From Candidatus Didemnitutus sp. (GTDB lineage Bacteria; Verrucomicrobiota; Verrucomicrobiia; Opitutales; Opitutaceae), in NCBI GenBank assembly GCA_030682505.1, contig JAUXOH010000074.1, forward strand, positions 1-9,759: a stretch of DNA of 9,759 nt, written 5' to 3'. Positions within the stretch are counted from its first letter, which is position 1; every line of letters starts with the position of its first letter. This document shows positions 7,206 through 9,759 of this stretch, piece after piece. The notes under the pieces were generated by a model, which was not told the DNA's origin, did no database searches, and was given only the letters and a program-made list of their open reading frames with translations. A program made the translations under genes and the position numbers.

Positions 7206-7235
7206 GCCGCGTTGTTCTCGCAACGCGGCTTTTTT
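7206..7235 (+). terminator. Intrinsic terminator of the efflux operon
   Basis: A perfect 9-bp stem (GCCGCGTTG at 7206-7214 with CAACGCGGC at 7221-7229) with a 6-base loop is followed by six T residues (7230-7235). It begins 24 bases after the channel stop codon. It ends the marR-adaptor-permease-channel unit and implies that the next gene has its own promoter. Confidence 0.94.
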
Positions 7236-7287
7236 CCGCCCAAAAATGTCCCTGCGATTTCGCCTTTTCGTTCGACCCTGATTTTCA

Positions 7288-9759
7288 ATGCCGTTTGTCC
7301 GTCCCCTTCTCCTCACCCTCACTGCACTGGCGGTCTTGCTCGCGTTGGCGTGCGCCGTGGCCTTCACGACCCCGTTTCAGGAATGGGCCGTGCGGCGTGC
7401 CGTGAAGGACCACCCAGAATTCCAATTGGAGTTCACCCGGTTTTCGGCGGGCCCCCAGCGGGCCGAGATGGCAGGAGTGGTTTTTTCCGGGGCCGGCCTG
7501 CGCGCCGAAGTGGGGCGGTTCTCGGTCGACTACTCGCTCTGGCAACTGCTCGTCCGGAGTCGGCTGGAGGTATCCCGCTTGGCGATGAGCGATGTCGTGC
7601 TTGATGTCAGCCGGCGTTCCGGGGCGGAGACGAGTGCGGGCGTGGCCACCGCGCCCGCAGCGGCACCCGGTGCGTTCTTGCAGACGCGCCTGCCCTGGCA
7701 ACTCGTGATCGGAGACGTGCAAGTGAGCGGTCGGGTCCTGCTGCCGGGTCCGGCCGGGCAGCCGGCCTTGCCGGCGGAATTTGAATTTACCGGTGGGAAA
7801 CTTGCGCCCGGGCAGGAGGGGGGCTTTTTGTTCAAGACGGCGGTGACCGACCAGCGGCCGGGAGCGGCGGTGACCGCGTTGCACGCGACGGGCGAGTTGC
7901 GCCTGCGTCAGACCTTGGACCGGGCCTTTGACCGGGTGGGCCTGACGCTCACGATCGACGCCCATGGCTCGCAGTTTGCCGAGCAAAACCAACTCAAGGT
8001 GGCCGCCAGCATGTCCCAGCAGGACCGGGCAGGTCGCTACGATCTGGTGGTCGACACCATCAAGGCCGGACTGACGACGAACCTGGTGACGATCCATGCG
8101 TCCTCTCCGCCCGACGGCGAGAAATTCACCGGCCGTTGGGTCGTGGGGGTGCGCGAGGCGCAGGTGGAACCGTTTTTTCTGGGCGGCAGCCTGCCCAAAT
8201 TCACCGCCCAAGGCGCGGGCACGTTCACGGTGCAGCCACTCGCCCGGTTCATCGCGTTGCAGGGACAGATTGAAGTGGAAGCTTCCGCCCTCGAGGCGTG
8301 GGATCCCGCCTTGCGACCCTTGGGGTTGGTGCGTGTTTCAGCGGGGTTTGATCTCACGGAGGTGAACGGTCTTTCGTCGATCAACGCGCTGAAGGTGAAG
8401 TTGGCCGGCGCCCAGCCGGTCCTCTCGCTGGAGACGCTGCGACCGGTGACGTTCAACCGCAGCACTCAGAATGTGCAGTTCGGAGGCGAGGGAGCCGGGG
8501 AGATCGCGCGGTTGGTCCTGCACGGCTTGCCGCTGGCGTGGGTGCGACCTTTCGTCACCGCCGTCGATTTGTCGGGGCAGGGGGTGACGGGTGAATTTGT
8601 CGTGGTGGGAGAACCGGAACAATTGCTCGTGCGCTCCGTTGCGCCGTTGCGCGTGAGCGGGCTCAACGTGGTGAGCGCCGGGGCCTTCTTGCTCGAGCGC
8701 GCCGATCTTTCGGTGCGAAGCGTCGCCGTGTTTTCGCCGCAATCGCGGCGGCTGGAATTGACGGAGTTCGAACTGCGCACGGTCGCCGGAGATGCGGTGC
8801 GCGGCGACCTCACGGTCGGAATGACGTTGGACGCGGCCACGCCCGCCGTGCACGTGCTGGGCAGCATCGAGGCGGATCTTCCCCACCTGTTGGCGCCTTT
8901 CGCTCCGCTCGGCCACGTGCGGCTGAAAGGCGCGACCGATCTCACTCTTTCCTCCACGCAGGTGGAAGTTCGCGCATTGCGGGGCGAAGTCAGTGGCAGC
9001 GATGGCCGTCGCTGGTTGAGCGCGAACAGCTCGGTTCCGTTTGCGGTGAATTTGACAACGATGCAGCTCGTGCCGAACGGCGTCGAGGAGCGCGAATTGG
9101 GTCGGCTCACCTACGGGCCGTTGTCGCTGGCCGAGCTGCCCTTGTTTCAGGCCCGGTTTCCCCTGGCGGGGCAGGTGGCCGCGGGCGGCTTCACCGTGGC
9201 GGCCAAAGGTCCGCGGCTATTCGTCCGGCCCAGTGGAGCGGTGAATCTCACCGGCCTGACGTGGTCGGAGCAAGGCAACCTGCTGATCGACCGCCTGCGG
9301 CTCGAGACCTGGCCGACGGTCGAATACAGCGGTCCGACGGATTGGAAAATCTCCGATGGTGCCACCACGCTGCGCACTGCGGCCGGCAAGGAACTGGCGA
9401 CGTTGAACACGGAATTCATGGCGAACGCCGGCGACGGCTCGCGGGCCACGCTTAATTTCAACGTCGATCTCGCGACCGCAGGGGCGCAACCCGGCCTGAC
9501 CGGACTGCGGGCCCTCAGCGCGGGTCGGGCCGCCGGCGAAGCGCGCGTCGCGCTGGGCGCCGGGAACCTGCAGACCGAGGTGCGGGCGACGCTCAATGGT
9601 TTGGTCGCGCGCGAGGGCAACCAGACGTTGCCCATCGCCAACTTGAATTTGCGGGCGGCGCTGACGGCGGAAGGGGCGTTCACCAGCGAGACCGCGCTGC
9701 TGCTCGATCGCCTCGGGCAACGCTCCGAACTCCTGCTCACGGCGAACGCCGCCCGGCGG
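7288..9759 (+). CDS. Large AsmA/YdbH-like envelope protein, N-terminal part (3' end outside window)
   Basis: An open frame of 824 codons without a stop runs from ATG 7288 to the last base. The protein begins with a short basic start and one hydrophobic segment (PLLLTLTALAVLLALACAVAF, about residues 6-26), a signal anchor or signal peptide. TPFQEWAVRRAVKDHPEF follows, then a pattern typical of AsmA/TamB/YdbH-type proteins (FSAGPQRAEMAGVVFSGAGL, VGRFSVDYSLWQLL). The rest alternates short beta-strand segments rich in Val, Leu, Gly and Thr, with almost no cysteine and no catalytic motif, as expected for a repetitive beta-groove that conducts lipids between inner and outer membrane. E. coli YdbH is about 880 residues, so a substantial part may be missing here. 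An ATG at 7246 lies in the same frame but is cut off by TGA at 7279-7281, so it cannot be the start. No Shine-Dalgarno site is visible. The family call rests on N-terminal architecture and fold-like pattern; lipid transport is inferred, and another AsmA-like role is possible. Confidence 0.7.
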   Translation, partial: MPFVRPLLLTLTALAVLLALACAVAFTTPFQEWAVRRAVKDHPEFQLEFTRFSAGPQRAEMAGVVFSGAGLRAEVGRFSVDYSLWQLLVRSRLEVSRLAMSDVVLDVSRRSGAETSAGVATAPAAAPGAFLQTRLPWQLVIGDVQVSGRVLLPGPAGQPALPAEFEFTGGKLAPGQEGGFLFKTAVTDQRPGAAVTALHATGELRLRQTLDRAFDRVGLTLTIDAHGSQFAEQNQLKVAASMSQQDRAGRYDLVVDTIKAGLTTNLVTIHASSPPDGEKFTGRWVVGVREAQVEPFFLGGSLPKFTAQGAGTFTVQPLARFIALQGQIEVEASALEAWDPALRPLGLVRVSAGFDLTEVNGLSSINALKVKLAGAQPVLSLETLRPVTFNRSTQNVQFGGEGAGEIARLVLHGLPLAWVRPFVTAVDLSGQGVTGEFVVVGEPEQLLVRSVAPLRVSGLNVVSAGAFLLERADLSVRSVAVFSPQSRRLELTEFELRTVAGDAVRGDLTVGMTLDAATPAVHVLGSIEADLPHLLAPFAPLGHVRLKGATDLTLSSTQVEVRALRGEVSGSDGRRWLSANSSVPFAVNLTTMQLVPNGVEERELGRLTYGPLSLAELPLFQARFPLAGQVAAGGFTVAAKGPRLFVRPSGAVNLTGLTWSEQGNLLIDRLRLETWPTVEYSGPTDWKISDGATTLRTAAGKELATLNTEFMANAGDGSRATLNFNVDLATAGAQPGLTGLRALSAGRAAGEARVALGAGNLQTEVRATLNGLVAREGNQTLPIANLNLRAALTAEGAFTSETALLLDRLGQRSELLLTANAARR

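Noticed and set aside
7246..7281. An 11-codon open frame (MSLRFRLFVRP) just upstream of and in frame with the AsmA-like gene; its FVRP ending recurs in the start MPFVRP of that gene.
   Set aside because: It is too short to support as a gene and has no ribosome binding site. It might be a regulatory upstream frame or a relic of a small duplication or of an older start, but nothing beyond the resemblance supports this.
6072..7367. A 431-codon minus-strand open frame opposite the outer-membrane channel gene.
   Set aside because: It is a composition shadow of a confident TolC-family gene; it even runs across the operon terminator, and its sequence is low-complexity Arg/Gly/Glu-rich.
7285..8211. 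A 308-codon minus-strand open frame opposite the AsmA-like gene.
   Set aside because: The plus strand here has an 824-codon frame with a membrane anchor and family-like pattern, whereas the minus product shows no domain and typical shadow composition.

Overview
This is a GC-rich, densely coding stretch from a Gram-negative bacterium; every gene reads on the + strand. The Gram-negative call rests on a complete tripartite efflux system with an outer-membrane channel and on an AsmA-type envelope protein. Start codons are preceded by pyrimidine-rich sequence rather than Shine-Dalgarno sites. Together with the overall gene flavour, this would suit Verrucomicrobiota (for example Opitutaceae), but that assignment is an inference: no rRNA or other marker gene is present.

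Layout. (1) 3-734: the C-terminal 243 residues of transketolase, cut by the left window edge and closed by a strong intrinsic terminator (761-790). (2) 791-882: a short leader with a weak candidate promoter and an imperfect inverted repeat that could be the operator of the next gene. (3) 883-7181: a four-gene cluster of a MarR-family regulator, an RND periplasmic adaptor, an RND (HAE1-type) inner-membrane permease and a TolC-type outer-membrane factor. The gaps are 36, 87 and 14 bases, and a second strong intrinsic terminator follows (7206-7235). (4) 7288-9759: the first 824 codons of a large AsmA/YdbH-like envelope protein that runs off the right edge.

How the genes work together. The three pump proteins make a complete proton-driven efflux machine that spans both membranes. 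The permease keeps all five proton-relay residues known from AcrB. The MarR protein is the first gene of the unit and probably represses it, releasing it when it senses a ligand or perhaps an oxidant; it carries an unusual CxxxC pair in a loop just before its DNA-binding domain. The two terminators isolate this unit from the housekeeping gene upstream and the envelope gene downstream. The envelope gene is a separate transcription unit and may take part in lipid transport between the membranes.

I found no mobile element, CRISPR array, tRNA or rRNA. The very long minus-strand open frames are a composition artefact. I see no convincing new biological system. The most distinctive points are the MarR cysteine loop with its candidate operator, the pyrimidine-rich leaders without Shine-Dalgarno sites, and a hairpin between the adaptor and permease genes.
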